From Amycolatopsis pittospori (GTDB lineage: Bacteria > Actinomycetota > Actinomycetes > Mycobacteriales > Pseudonocardiaceae): a stretch of 64,000 nucleotides of DNA. How positions within the stretch are numbered: the stretch's first letter is position 1; each line of letters begins with the position of its first letter. The stretch spans positions 50,296 through 114,295 of the forward strand of contig NZ_JACBXD010000020.1 of the NCBI RefSeq assembly GCF_013870525.1, in the 5' to 3' direction. Below are positions 47,864 to 58,881 of this stretch, piece after piece. The notes under the pieces were generated by a model. It was given only the letters and a program-made list of their open reading frames with translations, was not told the DNA's origin and made no database searches. Position numbers and translations under genes: made by a program.

Positions 47864-48951
47864 CAGGAACCCAGCGGCAGCGCTTCGATCACTTCGAGAA
47901 CTTGTTTGGCTCTGACCACGCCGAGGACCTTGTTGCCGGAATCGACGACGACGCCGAGACTCGCGGGCGACGACAGCGCCGCGTCGAGCGCGCCGCGGAC
48001 CGGGGTCCCCTGCACGTACAGCGATCCGCCCGCGACGAGGTCGCTCTCGGCCAGCTCGCCGTCCACAGTGGACTCGGGCCGCAGCCAGCCACGCGGCTGC
48101 CCGTCGGCGTTGACGGCGACCCGCCAGGCTTCGGCCGGACCCGTGACGGGCTTGCCGACCTCGACGCGCTCGACGTCCTCGACGACGATTCCGTCCGCCG
48201 AAAGGAAAGAGAGGCCGCGGTAGCCGCGGTCCTTGCCCACGAACGACGCCACGAAGTCGTCGACGGGGTGACGCAACACATCCGACGGCGTGCCGTACTG
48301 CGCGAGCACACCTCCGACACGGAGGACCGCGATCTTGTCGCCGAGGCGCACGGCCTCGTCGATGTCGTGGGTGACGAACACGATCGTCTTACCCAGCTGC
48401 GACTGGAGGCGCAGCAACTCGTCCTGCAGTTCCTCGCGGACGATCGGGTCGACGGCGGAGAACGGCTCGTCCATCAGCAGCACCGGCGAATCCGCGGCGA
48501 GCGCCCTGGCGACGCCGACGCGCTGCTGCTGGCCGCCGGAAAGCTGTGCCGGGTACCGCTTGCCGAGTTCCGCGGGCAGGCCGACGGTCTCCAGGAGCTC
48601 GGCCGCGCGTTTGCGTGCCTTGCCCTTGTCCCAGCCGGACAGCAGCGGCACGGTGGCGACGTTGTCGAGAACCGTCCTGTGTGGAAAGAGTCCGGCGTGC
48701 TGGATGACGTAGCCGATACCGCGGCGCAGCAGCGCCGGGTCCCCTTCGCTGACGTCCTTGCCGTCGAGCAGCACGGCACCCGAAGTCGGCTCGACCATGC
48801 GGTTGATCATCCGCAGCGACGTCGTCTTGCCGCAGCCGGACGGCCCGACGAAGACGGTGATCGTGCCGTCCTCCACGGTCAGGTTCAGGTCGTTGACCGC
48901 GACCGTCCCGTCCGGATACCGCTTGGTCACGCCACGGAACTCGATAGTCAC
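47863..48951 (-). CDS. proV: Osmoprotectant ABC importer ATPase with CBS domains
   Basis: A 362-residue ATPase: Walker A GPSGCGKTT near residue 38, signature LSGGQQQRVGVARAL, Walker B VLLMDEPFSAVDP, His switch VTHDID. The C-terminal 110 residues are CBS-like, which in OpuA/OpuC sense ionic strength or c-di-AMP. GTG at 48951 behind GGGGAGA. First gene of the importer operon, facing the bpsA-like gene. Confidence 0.92.
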   Translation of the reverse strand: MTIEFRGVTKRYPDGTVAVNDLNLTVEDGTITVFVGPSGCGKTTSLRMINRMVEPTSGAVLLDGKDVSEGDPALLRRGIGYVIQHAGLFPHRTVLDNVATVPLLSGWDKGKARKRAAELLETVGLPAELGKRYPAQLSGGQQQRVGVARALAADSPVLLMDEPFSAVDPIVREELQDELLRLQSQLGKTIVFVTHDIDEAVRLGDKIAVLRVGGVLAQYGTPSDVLRHPVDDFVASFVGKDRGYRGLSFLSADGIVVEDVERVEVGKPVTGPAEAWRVAVNADGQPRGWLRPESTVDGELAESDLVAGGSLYVQGTPVRGALDAALSSPASLGVVVDSGNKVLGVVRAKQVLEVIEALPLGS

Positions 48952-49029
48952 GTGTCTCTCCCCATGTCTGGTCGAAAAACCGTAGCCCAGATCCTGCCTG
49001 TTGGCACGGTGTCTCAGGGAGCGGGTCAC

Positions 49030-49035
49030 TAGGCT
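49030..49035 (+). promoter_or_regulatory. -10 box TAGGCT, leaderless start
   Basis: TAGGCT ends seven bases before the GTG at 49043. Same box and spacing as before the ABC exporter at 32281. No -35 box at normal spacing was found. Confidence 0.5.
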
Positions 49036-49042
49036 GCCCGCT

Positions 49043-50446
49043 GTGAGCTCTCTCGTCGACGACGTCCTCGCGGCGCACGGTGTCCACGTGCGACCGCTCC
49101 ATCAGGTGATTTCCCTGCTCCGGACGGATTGGCGTGACCTCGGCGAACTGGTCCGGATCAGCACCGCGCCACGCCGGAGTGTCGAAGACGTCCTGAACGC
49201 GCTCGGCGACGACCTCGAGCGGGACGGCTCCCGCCTCCGGTTGGCCCCGGCAGCCCGCGAGAAGTACGCGCGTTTCGAGGCGAAGGACCGGAAAACCGAT
49301 CCCGACCTGCTGAAGACCATCACGAGTTACGTCGAGAACGTGCCGCCGCCGCTGGCCGCGCTCGACCACGTGCAGGCGACGCCGGAGACCGTGCTGAACC
49401 GCGCGCTGTGGCTGGACGAGCGGTACGACCTCGGTACCGCGAAGCTGCTCTTCCTCGGTGACCATGACCTCACATCGCTGGCCGTACGCGCACTACGTCC
49501 CGACGCGGACCTCACCGTCGTCGACCTCGACGACCGGGTGCTGGCCTACATCGACGAACTGAGCGAGCGGTCGATCCGCACGCTGCACACGGATCTGCGC
49601 GTCGGACTGCCACCCTCGGTGACCGGCCGGATGGATCTCGTGTTCAGTGATCCGCCTTACACCCCCGAAGGAATGGGGCTGTTCGCGGCGCGCGGGGTCC
49701 AGGCGCTCACCGAACCCTCGGACGGACGACTGCTGCTCGCCTACGGCTACAGCCCCCGGCATCCCGCGTTGGGCGCACAGGTACAGCGCGCGCTCGCGAC
49801 GCTCGGGCTGACCTTCGAAGCGATCCTGCCGGACTTCAACCGCTACTTCGGGGCGCAGGCGATCGGGAGCGCGGCGGACCTCTACGTCTGCCAGCCGACC
49901 GCGAAGTCGAAGAAGAACCGCGGAGGCAAGGGGAAGTCCGCGATCTACACGCACGGACCGCAGTCCGTGGAATCCGCGGGCGCGGCCAAGCCGTCGCTGC
50001 TCGACAAGCTGCACGAGATCGCCACCGAGGGCGGGCTGGCGCTGGAGTCGCGGCCGGTCGACTGGTCCGTGTCCGGACCGGAGGGCGACGCCGTCGCGAT
50101 GGACCTCTCGGCCGACCCCGGCCCGTGGCTGCTGCGGACACTGCTCGGCACCAACGCCCGGCGGCTGGCACTGCTGGTCCCGAACTCGCATCCGGATCTG
50201 ACGAACGCCGAGGCGCAGGGCGCGCTCAACCGGCTGGTCGGGGCGAAGTACAAGCTGCGGCTGCTGCGGAGCACCCCGGACAACCGGCACGCGATCGTCG
50301 TCGCGGACTCCGTCGAGCATCCCGAGGAGCTGCTGACCAGGGCGCACGCGCGGCTGGCGAACGTCTCCTTGGACGTCCCGTCCGACCTGACGGACGCGCG
50401 GCTGATCGACCTGCCGCGACACCGTCTCACCGAACTGCTCGCCTGA
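49043..50446 (+). CDS. Branched-chain polyamine synthase family protein (BpsA-like)
   Basis: A 467-residue protein of the bis(aminopropyl)spermidine synthase family. An N-terminal winged-helix part (residues 1-80) is followed by a methyltransferase-like Rossmann core with LLFLGDHDLTSLAVRAL near 139, VVDLDDR, and VFSDPPYTPEGMGLF near 202. Archaeal BpsA adds aminopropyl groups from decarboxylated SAM to spermidine; actinobacterial members are uncharacterised. The C-terminal 150 residues are an extension not found in the archaeal enzymes as I know them. Leaderless GTG. No speE or speD in the window. Confidence 0.78.
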   Translation: MSSLVDDVLAAHGVHVRPLHQVISLLRTDWRDLGELVRISTAPRRSVEDVLNALGDDLERDGSRLRLAPAAREKYARFEAKDRKTDPDLLKTITSYVENVPPPLAALDHVQATPETVLNRALWLDERYDLGTAKLLFLGDHDLTSLAVRALRPDADLTVVDLDDRVLAYIDELSERSIRTLHTDLRVGLPPSVTGRMDLVFSDPPYTPEGMGLFAARGVQALTEPSDGRLLLAYGYSPRHPALGAQVQRALATLGLTFEAILPDFNRYFGAQAIGSAADLYVCQPTAKSKKNRGGKGKSAIYTHGPQSVESAGAAKPSLLDKLHEIATEGGLALESRPVDWSVSGPEGDAVAMDLSADPGPWLLRTLLGTNARRLALLVPNSHPDLTNAEAQGALNRLVGAKYKLRLLRSTPDNRHAIVVADSVEHPEELLTRAHARLANVSLDVPSDLTDARLIDLPRHRLTELLA

Positions 50447-50462
50447 CCGCACCGCCTCAGGA

Positions 50463-50517
50463 CGTTATGAAAGGTCCGTTCATAACAAGATCTGTTATGA
50501 ACGGACCTTTCATAACG
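50463..50517. repeat. Nested palindrome (family E), 25-bp perfect arms
   Basis: Arms 50463-50487 and 50493-50517 pair exactly. Each arm is itself GTTATGAA...TTCATAAC, so four half-sites alternate and several folds are possible. Lies between convergent genes. Confidence 0.93.
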
Positions 50518-50541
50518 CGTTCGCGAGCGTGAAAGGGCCGG

Positions 50542-51768
50542 TCACACCACGCCGTCGGCCTCGGCGGCCTTCGCGACCGCGGCGGCCACCTCGGGCGCGA
50601 CGCGCGGGTCCAGCGGGCTCGGGACGATGCGGTCCGGGCCCAGGTCGTCCTGCGCGACGGAGAAGATCGCGTCGGCGGCGGCCAGCTTCATGTTCTCGGT
50701 GATCGCCCGCGCGCCGGAGTCCAGGGCGCCGCGGAAGACACCGGGGAAGGCCAGCACGTTGTTGATCTGGTTCGGGAAGTCGCTGCGCCCGGTCGCCACG
50801 ATCTTGGCGTACCGCGACGCCGCGGCCGGGTGAACCTCGGGGTCCGGGTTGGACAGCGCGAACACGATGGCGTCGTCGGCCATCCCGGCCAGCAGGGACT
50901 CGTCGATGGTCGCCCCGGACAGGCCCAGGAAGACGTCGGCGCCCTTCAGCGCCTCGCCGAGGCCTCCGCGCAGGCCGGCCGCGTTTGTGGTCTCGGCCAG
51001 CTTCTGCTTGATCGGGTTCAGGCCCTCGCGTCCTTCGTGGATGATGCCGCGCGAGTCGAGCACGGTGACGTCCGCGACGCCGGCGTTCCGCAGGATCTTG
51101 GCGCAGGCCACACCCGCCGCGCCCGCTCCCGAAACGACCACGCGCTGGCCGGAGATGTCCTTGCCGAGGACCTCGTTCGCACCGCGCAGCGCGGCCAGCG
51201 TGACGATCGCAGTGCCGTGCTGGTCGTCGTGCATGACCGGGCAGTCGAGGACCTCCTTCAGGCGGTCCTCCAGCTCGAAGCATCGCGGCGCCGAGATGTC
51301 CTCCAGGTTCACCGCGCCGAACGACGGGCGCAGCCGGACCAGGGTCTCGATGATCTCGTCGACGTCGGTGGTGTCGAGCACCAGCGGGATCGAGTCGAGC
51401 CCGCCGAAGGTCTTGAACAGGACCGACTTGCCCTCCATGACCGGCAGCGAAGCGCTCGCGCCGATGTCACCGAGACCGAGCACCGCCGTACCGTCGCTGA
51501 CCACCACGACCAGCCTGTCCGCCCACGTGTACCGCTTCGCCTTGGCCGCGTCCTCGGCGATCGCCAGGCTCACCTTCGCCACCCCAGGCGTGTACGCGAC
51601 CGAGAGGTCACGGGGCGAGGAGATCGGGCGAGTCGCGGCCACGGAGAGCTTGCCGCCCTCGTGTCCTGCGAAGATCTCGGTGTCCGTCACTGGCGTGGTC
51701 ATCGTGGTTCCCGTCATTGCTTCCGCCGTATCTGGGGACGGCGAAGTCTCGATTCGTGCGTAGGTCAC
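50542..51768 (-). CDS. Malic enzyme (NAD(P)-dependent, oxaloacetate-decarboxylating)
   Basis: A 408-residue malic enzyme converting malate to pyruvate and CO2. Active-site pieces are the Tyr in SVAYTPGVA, Lys in PVMEGKSVLF, metal ligands in NLEDISAPRCFELE and HDDQHGTA, and the Rossmann loop VVSGAGAAGVACAKIL. It lacks the C-terminal phosphotransacetylase domain of MaeB. GTG at 51768 is chosen because AGGAG lies seven bases upstream; internal ATGs at 51717 and 51702 have no such site. A long structured leader precedes it. Confidence 0.93.
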   Translation of the reverse strand: MTYARIETSPSPDTAEAMTGTTMTTPVTDTEIFAGHEGGKLSVAATRPISSPRDLSVAYTPGVAKVSLAIAEDAAKAKRYTWADRLVVVVSDGTAVLGLGDIGASASLPVMEGKSVLFKTFGGLDSIPLVLDTTDVDEIIETLVRLRPSFGAVNLEDISAPRCFELEDRLKEVLDCPVMHDDQHGTAIVTLAALRGANEVLGKDISGQRVVVSGAGAAGVACAKILRNAGVADVTVLDSRGIIHEGREGLNPIKQKLAETTNAAGLRGGLGEALKGADVFLGLSGATIDESLLAGMADDAIVFALSNPDPEVHPAAASRYAKIVATGRSDFPNQINNVLAFPGVFRGALDSGARAITENMKLAAADAIFSVAQDDLGPDRIVPSPLDPRVAPEVAAAVAKAAEADGVV

Positions 51769-51961
51769 TGGAATTCTCCTGGGACTGCGAGCGGGGGAAC
51801 TGGTAGATGGGCAGGCCGAAAAGGGCATGGCCCGGCCACCTGGGGTAACTCGTCCTCCGACACGGCAGCCCAGCGCGGTAGCGCCGGCCTGTCGGCGAAG
51901 CGTCCATTCGGCCATCGGTGCCGTGGGTGTGGCGACGGCCGCGGACGCAGCGGTCAGATCA

Positions 51962-52013
51962 TTGTGACAGGACTACGGACCAGTGTGCCCCTCTGGTGCG
52001 GTTGATGTCACAA
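51962..52013 (-). promoter_or_regulatory. Structured region upstream of the malic enzyme gene
   Basis: TTGTGACA (51962-51969) pairs with TGTCACAA (52006-52013), enclosing ACCAG/CTGGT (51979-51983, 51993-51997). It is within the 325-base gap between malic enzyme and the divergent epimerase. TGTGAC half-sites also resemble CRP half-sites. RNA leader or distal operator; undecided. The rest of the gap shows nothing else. Confidence 0.4.
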
Positions 52014-52093
52014 AGAGGCCCTTCTTTCCGCAGCTCAAAAGAGGTTTTGCAAGACGTCCATCCGGTTTGGGAACGCCCGTTAGCATGATGCGC

Positions 52094-54399
<2,306 letters not shown>

Positions 54400-54507
54400 T
54401 CAGCTGGGTAAACACCGTTAATGTTCACTCGAACGTGGCGATTTCCGGGATCCCCTGGGTGGCTTCCCCGATGTGACACAGACCGCGACAGACCACTCTT
54501 TCCGGTC

Positions 54508-55185
54508 ATGAGACGTCTTCTCGCAGCGGCCGCCGCAGCGTTGTCCGCCGCAGCCATCGTCGCCCTTCCCGTACCCGCCTCGGCGGCGCCGTCCCCCTTG
54601 CCGGACTTCGACTTCTCCGCCTGCCCGGCCCCGCCCGCCAACGCCGACCCCGGCACCTGGCGGTGCGAAGCCTTTGTCTCGCAGGGAATCCTGACCATCG
54701 GCGGCCGCGAGATCCCACTCGGGGAGATGCGGCTGACATTCTCGGAAGGCAAGGTGAACGGCGAATACGCGCAGGTGTTCGGCGAATTGCGCCACGCGCC
54801 CGCCCGAATCCGCGACACCTTCGGCGCGACCCTGCAGCTGAAGTACGGCGGCTACTCCGACTTCCTGTCGAATGATGAGCGCCGCGGCGAACTGGACCTC
54901 TACGCGGTGCTGCGGCATCCCTTGCTGCCCAAGGGATGCACGGTCGGCAGCCTCGACGCGCCGCTGCACTCGATCGTCAAGGACGACCCCGCGGTGCCGT
55001 TCGAGGTGATCTCGCAGAACCCGACCACCGTGAAGTTCGGCGTCGTCGACACGCGACTCGCCCTGCCTGGCACGTCGGGTTGCGGCCGTCTGGCCCCCGT
55101 CGCCGACCACCTGCTCGACCTGCCGTCACCAAGCGGGAAGAACACCTTCACGCAGGTGACCTACGTACAGTTCAAGCCCCTCTGA
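54508..55185 (+). CDS. Secreted hypothetical protein
   Basis: A 225-residue protein with a clear Sec signal (RRLLAAAAAALSAAAIVALP, cleavage near ASA-A) and four to five Cys in the mature part (FSACPAPP, TWRCEAF, KGCTVGS, SGCGRL), suggesting disulfides. Mature part is beta-rich. No family recognised. ATG at 54508 opens the signal peptide; upstream in-frame codons are not credible. Two family-C palindromes lie after the stop. Confidence 0.75.
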   Translation: MRRLLAAAAAALSAAAIVALPVPASAAPSPLPDFDFSACPAPPANADPGTWRCEAFVSQGILTIGGREIPLGEMRLTFSEGKVNGEYAQVFGELRHAPARIRDTFGATLQLKYGGYSDFLSNDERRGELDLYAVLRHPLLPKGCTVGSLDAPLHSIVKDDPAVPFEVISQNPTTVKFGVVDTRLALPGTSGCGRLAPVADHLLDLPSPSGKNTFTQVTYVQFKPL

Positions 55186-55190
55186 CCTCT

Positions 55191-55256
55191 CGCGTTCAGT
55201 CCTCTGAATGCGGTGATTGCACACACGCAAGGACCGCATTCAGAGGACTAAACGCG
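55191..55256. repeat. Palindrome family C, copy 1
   Basis: 24-base arms 55191-55214 and 55233-55256 with one C-A mismatch, 18-base loop. Contains TCAGTCCTCTGAATGCGGT and its complement. Five bases after the secreted-protein stop. Confidence 0.9.
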
Positions 55257-55305
55257 CCCGGGGATGCGGGTCCCGGGGGCACGCGCGGGGCGCCCGGCGC
55301 CTACC

Positions 55306-55369
55306 CGCGTTCAGTCCTCTGGTTGCGGTAGTCAGACGTCGAACTACCGCATTCAGAGGACTAAATGCG
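55306..55369. repeat. Palindrome family C, copy 2
   Basis: 27-base arms 55306-55332 and 55343-55369 with a few mismatches (GGTTGCGG against CCGCATTC; CGCGTTC against TAAATGCG), loop 10 bases. Nine bases before the DUF4442 stop, so one copy serves each of two convergent genes. Confidence 0.88.
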
Positions 55370-55377
55370 ACAGTGGG

Positions 55378-55848
55378 CTACTTCTTCTTAGTGACCCAGA
55401 TGGTGATGGTCGCGGTCACGACGGTCTTCCCGTGCGTGTCCGTGATCGTCACCGGGACCGGGAGCTCGAAGCCCTCGTCGCCGAATTCCGGCAACTCCGG
55501 CAGCTCGGCGACGGCACGCAGGCTCGTCTCGGCCTTCGCCACATAGGAAACCGTCATGCCCTTGGGCAGCCAGCGATGCGTCGTCGGGACGGTCGCCTCG
55601 GCGAGCATGCCCATGGAGATCTCGGCGAGGTTGCATGCCGCGATCGCGTGAAAAGTCTTGATGTGGTTGTAAACACCCCACCACTTCGGGGACGTGACCT
55701 CGCACCGGCCGGGTCGCAGTTCGCGCACCGACGGCAGCACGGTCCGGAAGTACGGCACACGCAGGCACATCGCCGCGGAGAAGAGCTGTTTCCCGACCGG
55801 TTTTCCGGCCAGCCGGGTCCACATCGCGTAGGTCTGGTTCTGCGCCAT
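55378..55848 (-). CDS. DUF4442 hotdog-fold protein (thioesterase-like)
   Basis: A 156-residue hotdog-fold protein of DUF4442 (MWTRLAGKPVGKQLFSAAMCL, VYNHIKTFHAIAACNLAEISMGML, YVAKAETSLRAVAELPE). It resembles PaaI-type acyl-CoA thioesterases; activity is not proven. ATG at 55848 follows GAGGAG by six bases. A TTACTCGCCAGTAG repeat sits 19 bases upstream, the same site as before fadA, which fits an acyl-CoA-related role. Confidence 0.82.
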   Translation of the reverse strand: MAQNQTYAMWTRLAGKPVGKQLFSAAMCLRVPYFRTVLPSVRELRPGRCEVTSPKWWGVYNHIKTFHAIAACNLAEISMGMLAEATVPTTHRWLPKGMTVSYVAKAETSLRAVAELPELPEFGDEGFELPVPVTITDTHGKTVVTATITIWVTKKK

Positions 55849-55866
55849 CACGGTCTCCTCATCATG

Positions 55867-55880
55867 TTACTCGCCAGTAG
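55867..55880. promoter_or_regulatory. Candidate TetR operator TTACTCGCCAGTAG
   Basis: Third member of the TACYSGCCAGTA set, 19 bases before the DUF4442 start and 32 before the divergent phosphatase GTG. Confidence 0.55.
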
Positions 55881-55911
55881 CATAACCGGACCGCAGGCTA
55901 TATTCGCAACC

Positions 55912-56505
55912 GTGGCTCATCGGCTCTTCCTTCTCCGGCACGGTCAGACCGAGTGGTCCGTCAACGGGCGGCACACCGGACGCACCGACATCCCGCTCAC
56001 GCCCGCGGGCGAAGGGCAGGCCCGAGCGGCGGGCGGCACCCTGCGCGCCGTCCTCGGCGGCAGCCCCGCACTCGTCCTCTCCAGCCCCCGCACCCGCGCT
56101 CAGCGGACGGCCGAACTGGCGGGCCTGCGCGTCGACGAAGTCACCGAAGAGCTGGCCGAATGGGATTACGGCGACTACGAGGGCATCACCACACCGGTGA
56201 TCCGCGAGACCGTTCCAGGGTGGACGGTCTGGACGCACCCGATCCCCGGCGGTGAAAGCGCGGAAGACGTCAACGCCCGCGCCGACAAGCTGATCGACCG
56301 CGTCCGCGAGCCACTGGGCAAGGGGGACGTGATCCTGGTCGGCCACGGGCACTTCAGCCGCGTGCTGGTCGCGCGCTGGATCGGACTGCCGTCCACGGCC
56401 GGCGTCCACTTCGGACTCGACCCGGCCGGCGTGGCGGTACTCGGCGACGAACGCGGCGAGCCCCAGATCGAACACCTCAACCTGCTCCCCACCACCGAGG
56501 ACTGA
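55912..56505 (+). CDS. Histidine phosphatase superfamily (phosphoglycerate-mutase-like) protein
   Basis: A 197-residue phosphatase: LLRHGQTEWSVNGRHTGRTD with the phosphorylated His, SSPRTRAQRTAEL, EWDYGDYEG, and the second His in VGHGHFSRVLVARWI. Acts on small phosphate esters; physiological substrate unknown. Leaderless GTG: TATATT (55899-55904) ends seven bases upstream. The GNAT gene follows one base after its stop, so they form an operon. Confidence 0.92.
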   Translation: MAHRLFLLRHGQTEWSVNGRHTGRTDIPLTPAGEGQARAAGGTLRAVLGGSPALVLSSPRTRAQRTAELAGLRVDEVTEELAEWDYGDYEGITTPVIRETVPGWTVWTHPIPGGESAEDVNARADKLIDRVREPLGKGDVILVGHGHFSRVLVARWIGLPSTAGVHFGLDPAGVAVLGDERGEPQIEHLNLLPTTED

Positions 56506-56506
56506 A

Positions 56507-56989
56507 ATGGCCGACGAACGAATCCGCCGCATCCGCGAGGAAGACGTCGACGCCGTCGTCCGGCTCGTCTACGACCTCGCCGAGTTCGAACGCGCGCCCG
56601 ACGAATGCCACCTCACCCCCGGACAGCTGCGCACGGCTCTGTTCGGCGAGGCTCCGGCCCTGTTCGGGCACGTCGCCGAGGTCGACGGCGAGATCGTGGG
56701 TTACGCGCTCTGGTTCCTCAACTTCTCCACCTGGCGCGGAGTGCACGGCGTCTACCTCGAAGACCTCTACGTCCGCCCCGAACAGCGCGGCTCCGGCCTC
56801 GGCAAGGCGCTGCTGGCCACGCTCGCGGCGGTCTGCGTCGAGCGCGGCTACGCCCGCCTCGAATGGTCGGTGCTGAACTGGAACCCGGCCCAAGGCTTCT
56901 ACAAGTCGCTCGGCGCGGTGCCGATGGACGAATGGACCGTGGACCGCCTCACCGACGAGCCGCTCAAAGCCCTCGCGGCCCAGGTCTAG
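56507..56989 (+). CDS. GNAT acetyltransferase, diamine/spermidine (SSAT)-like
   Basis: A 160-residue GNAT of the SSAT-like group: DVDAVVRLVYDLAEFERAPDECHLT, YALWFLNFSTWRGVHGVYLEDLYVRPEQRGSGLGKALL and LEWSVLNWNPAQGFYKSLGA closely follow eukaryotic and bacterial spermidine/diamine acetyltransferases. It may acetylate polyamines or thialysine. Downstream partner of the phosphatase gene. Ends in an interlocked CTAG stop. Confidence 0.87.
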   Translation: MADERIRRIREEDVDAVVRLVYDLAEFERAPDECHLTPGQLRTALFGEAPALFGHVAEVDGEIVGYALWFLNFSTWRGVHGVYLEDLYVRPEQRGSGLGKALLATLAAVCVERGYARLEWSVLNWNPAQGFYKSLGAVPMDEWTVDRLTDEPLKALAAQV

Positions 56990-57459
56990 GAGTCGCGTTC
57001 CTCGCGTTCGCGACGCGCCGCCCGGCCGGCGGCACCGTCGCGTTCGGCGGCCTCTTCCTCCGTCTCGCCTTCCTGCAGCCCGAGTGCCCACGCCCGCGAC
57101 GGGCGGCGGAACAGCAACACGATGACGACTACGCCGATCAGCCCCAGCGGCACGCCCCAGGCGGGCTGCCCCGAGGGGCCGGCGCCGTACCAGCCGACGC
57201 CGACCAGGATCAGCGCGACGACGACGCCGGGCGAGCGCGCCCAGGTCTTGCCCATCGCCAATCCGGCGGCACACGCGAGCGTCCCGGCGGCGAGGACGAG
57301 GTAGTAGGCGACCTCGGCCACCAGGTTCTCCGGCCCGGCCTGGCCGTTGATCAGCAGGAGAACCGCGAAGACGATGAGGGCGAGCCCCGGCAGCGCGGTG
57401 ATGAGCCCGGCGAAGCGGACTTCACGGGGCGCGGGCGAGAGCTTGTCGGCGATGGACAC
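56986..57459 (-). CDS. Small four-helix membrane protein
   Basis: A 157-residue protein with four hydrophobic helices (AGLITALPGLALIVFAVLLL; AYYLVLAAGTLACAAGLAM; GVVVALILVGVGWYG; PLGLIGVVVIVLLF) and a charged C-terminal tail rich in Glu and Arg. No family recognised. GTG at 57459 with GGAAGG ten bases upstream; an earlier GTG in the same frame is possible. Confidence 0.7.
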   Translation of the reverse strand: MSIADKLSPAPREVRFAGLITALPGLALIVFAVLLLINGQAGPENLVAEVAYYLVLAAGTLACAAGLAMGKTWARSPGVVVALILVGVGWYGAGPSGQPAWGVPLGLIGVVVIVLLFRRPSRAWALGLQEGETEEEAAERDGAAGRAARREREERDS

Positions 57460-57768
57460 GGCGAAACAGCCTTCCAGGCTTCCGGACACGGCTCCGCACC
57501 AGGGCGGGTCACCGTACGTGAGCACTTTCGATCGTATGCCACCCGGTCGGCCGGTTTCTCCTGGCCGCCGAGAGGGAAAAATCGAGGTGTCGTCGATGAG
57601 CGGGCGGTCGGCCCGGGTGCACTTGTCACGACGCGCGGTAACTCGCCGGTAGTGAGGAGGGACGCCCGTCACAGGGTCATACGGTGCTGCCTCGATGAGG
57701 ACATCGGCGCTGAGCTTCGCGTCACCTGACGCTCCCCTCTTCGGGCCGAAGTCACCTACCCTGCGGTT
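57460..57768. other. Divergent intergenic region
   Basis: 309 bases between the membrane protein and the lipid kinase. TACCCT at 57757-57762 ends six bases before the kinase GTG and is a likely leaderless -10. I see no other gene, repeat or operator. Confidence 0.45.
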
Positions 57769-58695
57769 GTGCGTGCCATCCTCATCGTGAATCCCCAGGC
57801 CACCTCGACCACCGCCGGTGGCCGTGACGTGCTGGCGCATGCACTGGCCAGCCAGGTCAAGCTCGACGTGGTGGAAACCGACTACCGCGGCCACGCGATG
57901 GCCGTGGCGCGGTCCGCCGCCCGGGACGGGATCGACCTGGTGGTCGCCCACGGCGGCGACGGCACGGTCAACGAGGTGGTCAACGGCCTGCTCGCGGACG
58001 CCGACGGCGATCCCGCGGAAATCGGCGACGTCCCCATGCTCGGCGTGGTGCCGGGCGGCTCGGCGAACGTCTTCGCCCGCGCACTGGGGATCGCGCACGA
58101 TCCCGTGGAAGCGACGCACCAGCTCCTCAACGCCATCGAGAACGACCGAAGCCGCACTGTCGGCCTCGGACTCGCCGACGGCCATTGGTTCACCTTCAAC
58201 GCCGGCATGGGCTGGGACGCCGATGTCGTCGGCCGCGTCGCCAAGCGACGGGGCAAGCAGACCACCGCGGGCCTCTATCTGAGGGCGGCCGTCGCGTCGC
58301 ATATGCGGCCTCCGCTGGGGCGTCCGCCCCTCACGGTCCGGATCCCGGGTGAAGAGCCCACCGAAGTGCTGACCGCTTTCGTGTCGAACACCGATCCATG
58401 GAGTTACCTGGGCGACCGTCCCGTCCACCTCAATCCGGGCAGCTCATTCGACACCGGATTGGGCCTATTCGCGTTGAGCGGTCTGCGATTGCCCACCGTG
58501 TTCAAGCATGTACGGCAGGCATTGCTCACGAAGAGCAACCAACGCGGACGACGTCTCCTTCGTCACGATGACCTGCCGATGATCCGCATCGACGCTGCTG
58601 AACCGGTAAACTTCCAGGTGGACGGCGACCTCGTCGGCCAGCGGAAGCGAGTGGAGTTCTTCAGCGTTCCGGGCGCACTGACAGTAACCGTCTGA
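57769..58695 (+). CDS. Diacylglycerol kinase family lipid kinase
   Basis: A 308-residue DAGK-catalytic-domain protein. AILIVNPQAT starts the fold; VVAHGGDGTVNEVVNGLL near residue 61 is the ATP-binding loop; VPGGSANVFARALG follows; FNAGMGWDADVV and the C-terminal NFQVDGDLVG complete it. It phosphorylates diacylglycerol, sphingosine-like or polyprenol lipids; which one is unknown. Leaderless GTG start. Precedes the whiB1 promoter. Confidence 0.92.
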   Translation: MRAILIVNPQATSTTAGGRDVLAHALASQVKLDVVETDYRGHAMAVARSAARDGIDLVVAHGGDGTVNEVVNGLLADADGDPAEIGDVPMLGVVPGGSANVFARALGIAHDPVEATHQLLNAIENDRSRTVGLGLADGHWFTFNAGMGWDADVVGRVAKRRGKQTTAGLYLRAAVASHMRPPLGRPPLTVRIPGEEPTEVLTAFVSNTDPWSYLGDRPVHLNPGSSFDTGLGLFALSGLRLPTVFKHVRQALLTKSNQRGRRLLRHDDLPMIRIDAAEPVNFQVDGDLVGQRKRVEFFSVPGALTVTV

Positions 58696-58831
58696 GCACC
58701 GGACCTCTGATCGCCTGCGGCAAAGTGCAACCTGCCGCTCATCGACGCAGAACCTCCGCTCACCGCATCGGCCTTCCCCTCGGGCGGTCGTTTCGGAACG
58801 AAACCGCAGGTCAGGAGCGTCGCTCGGCCGG

Positions 58832-58845
58832 GTGAGCTGACTCAC
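58832..58845. promoter_or_regulatory. CRP-like site 1, GTGAGCTGACTCAC
   Basis: Perfect GTGA-N6-TCAC dyad, 124 bases before the whiB1 ATG, exactly 50 bp centre to centre from site 2. Confidence 0.65.
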
Positions 58846-58881
58846 CGATCTTCAGAAAACCCTTGTCGAAACCGGGTCTTC

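Noticed and set aside
55191..55369. CRISPR-like or tandem array
   Set aside because: Two related palindromes with unrelated spacing and no repeat-spacer periodicity; they fit the 3'-end palindrome family instead.
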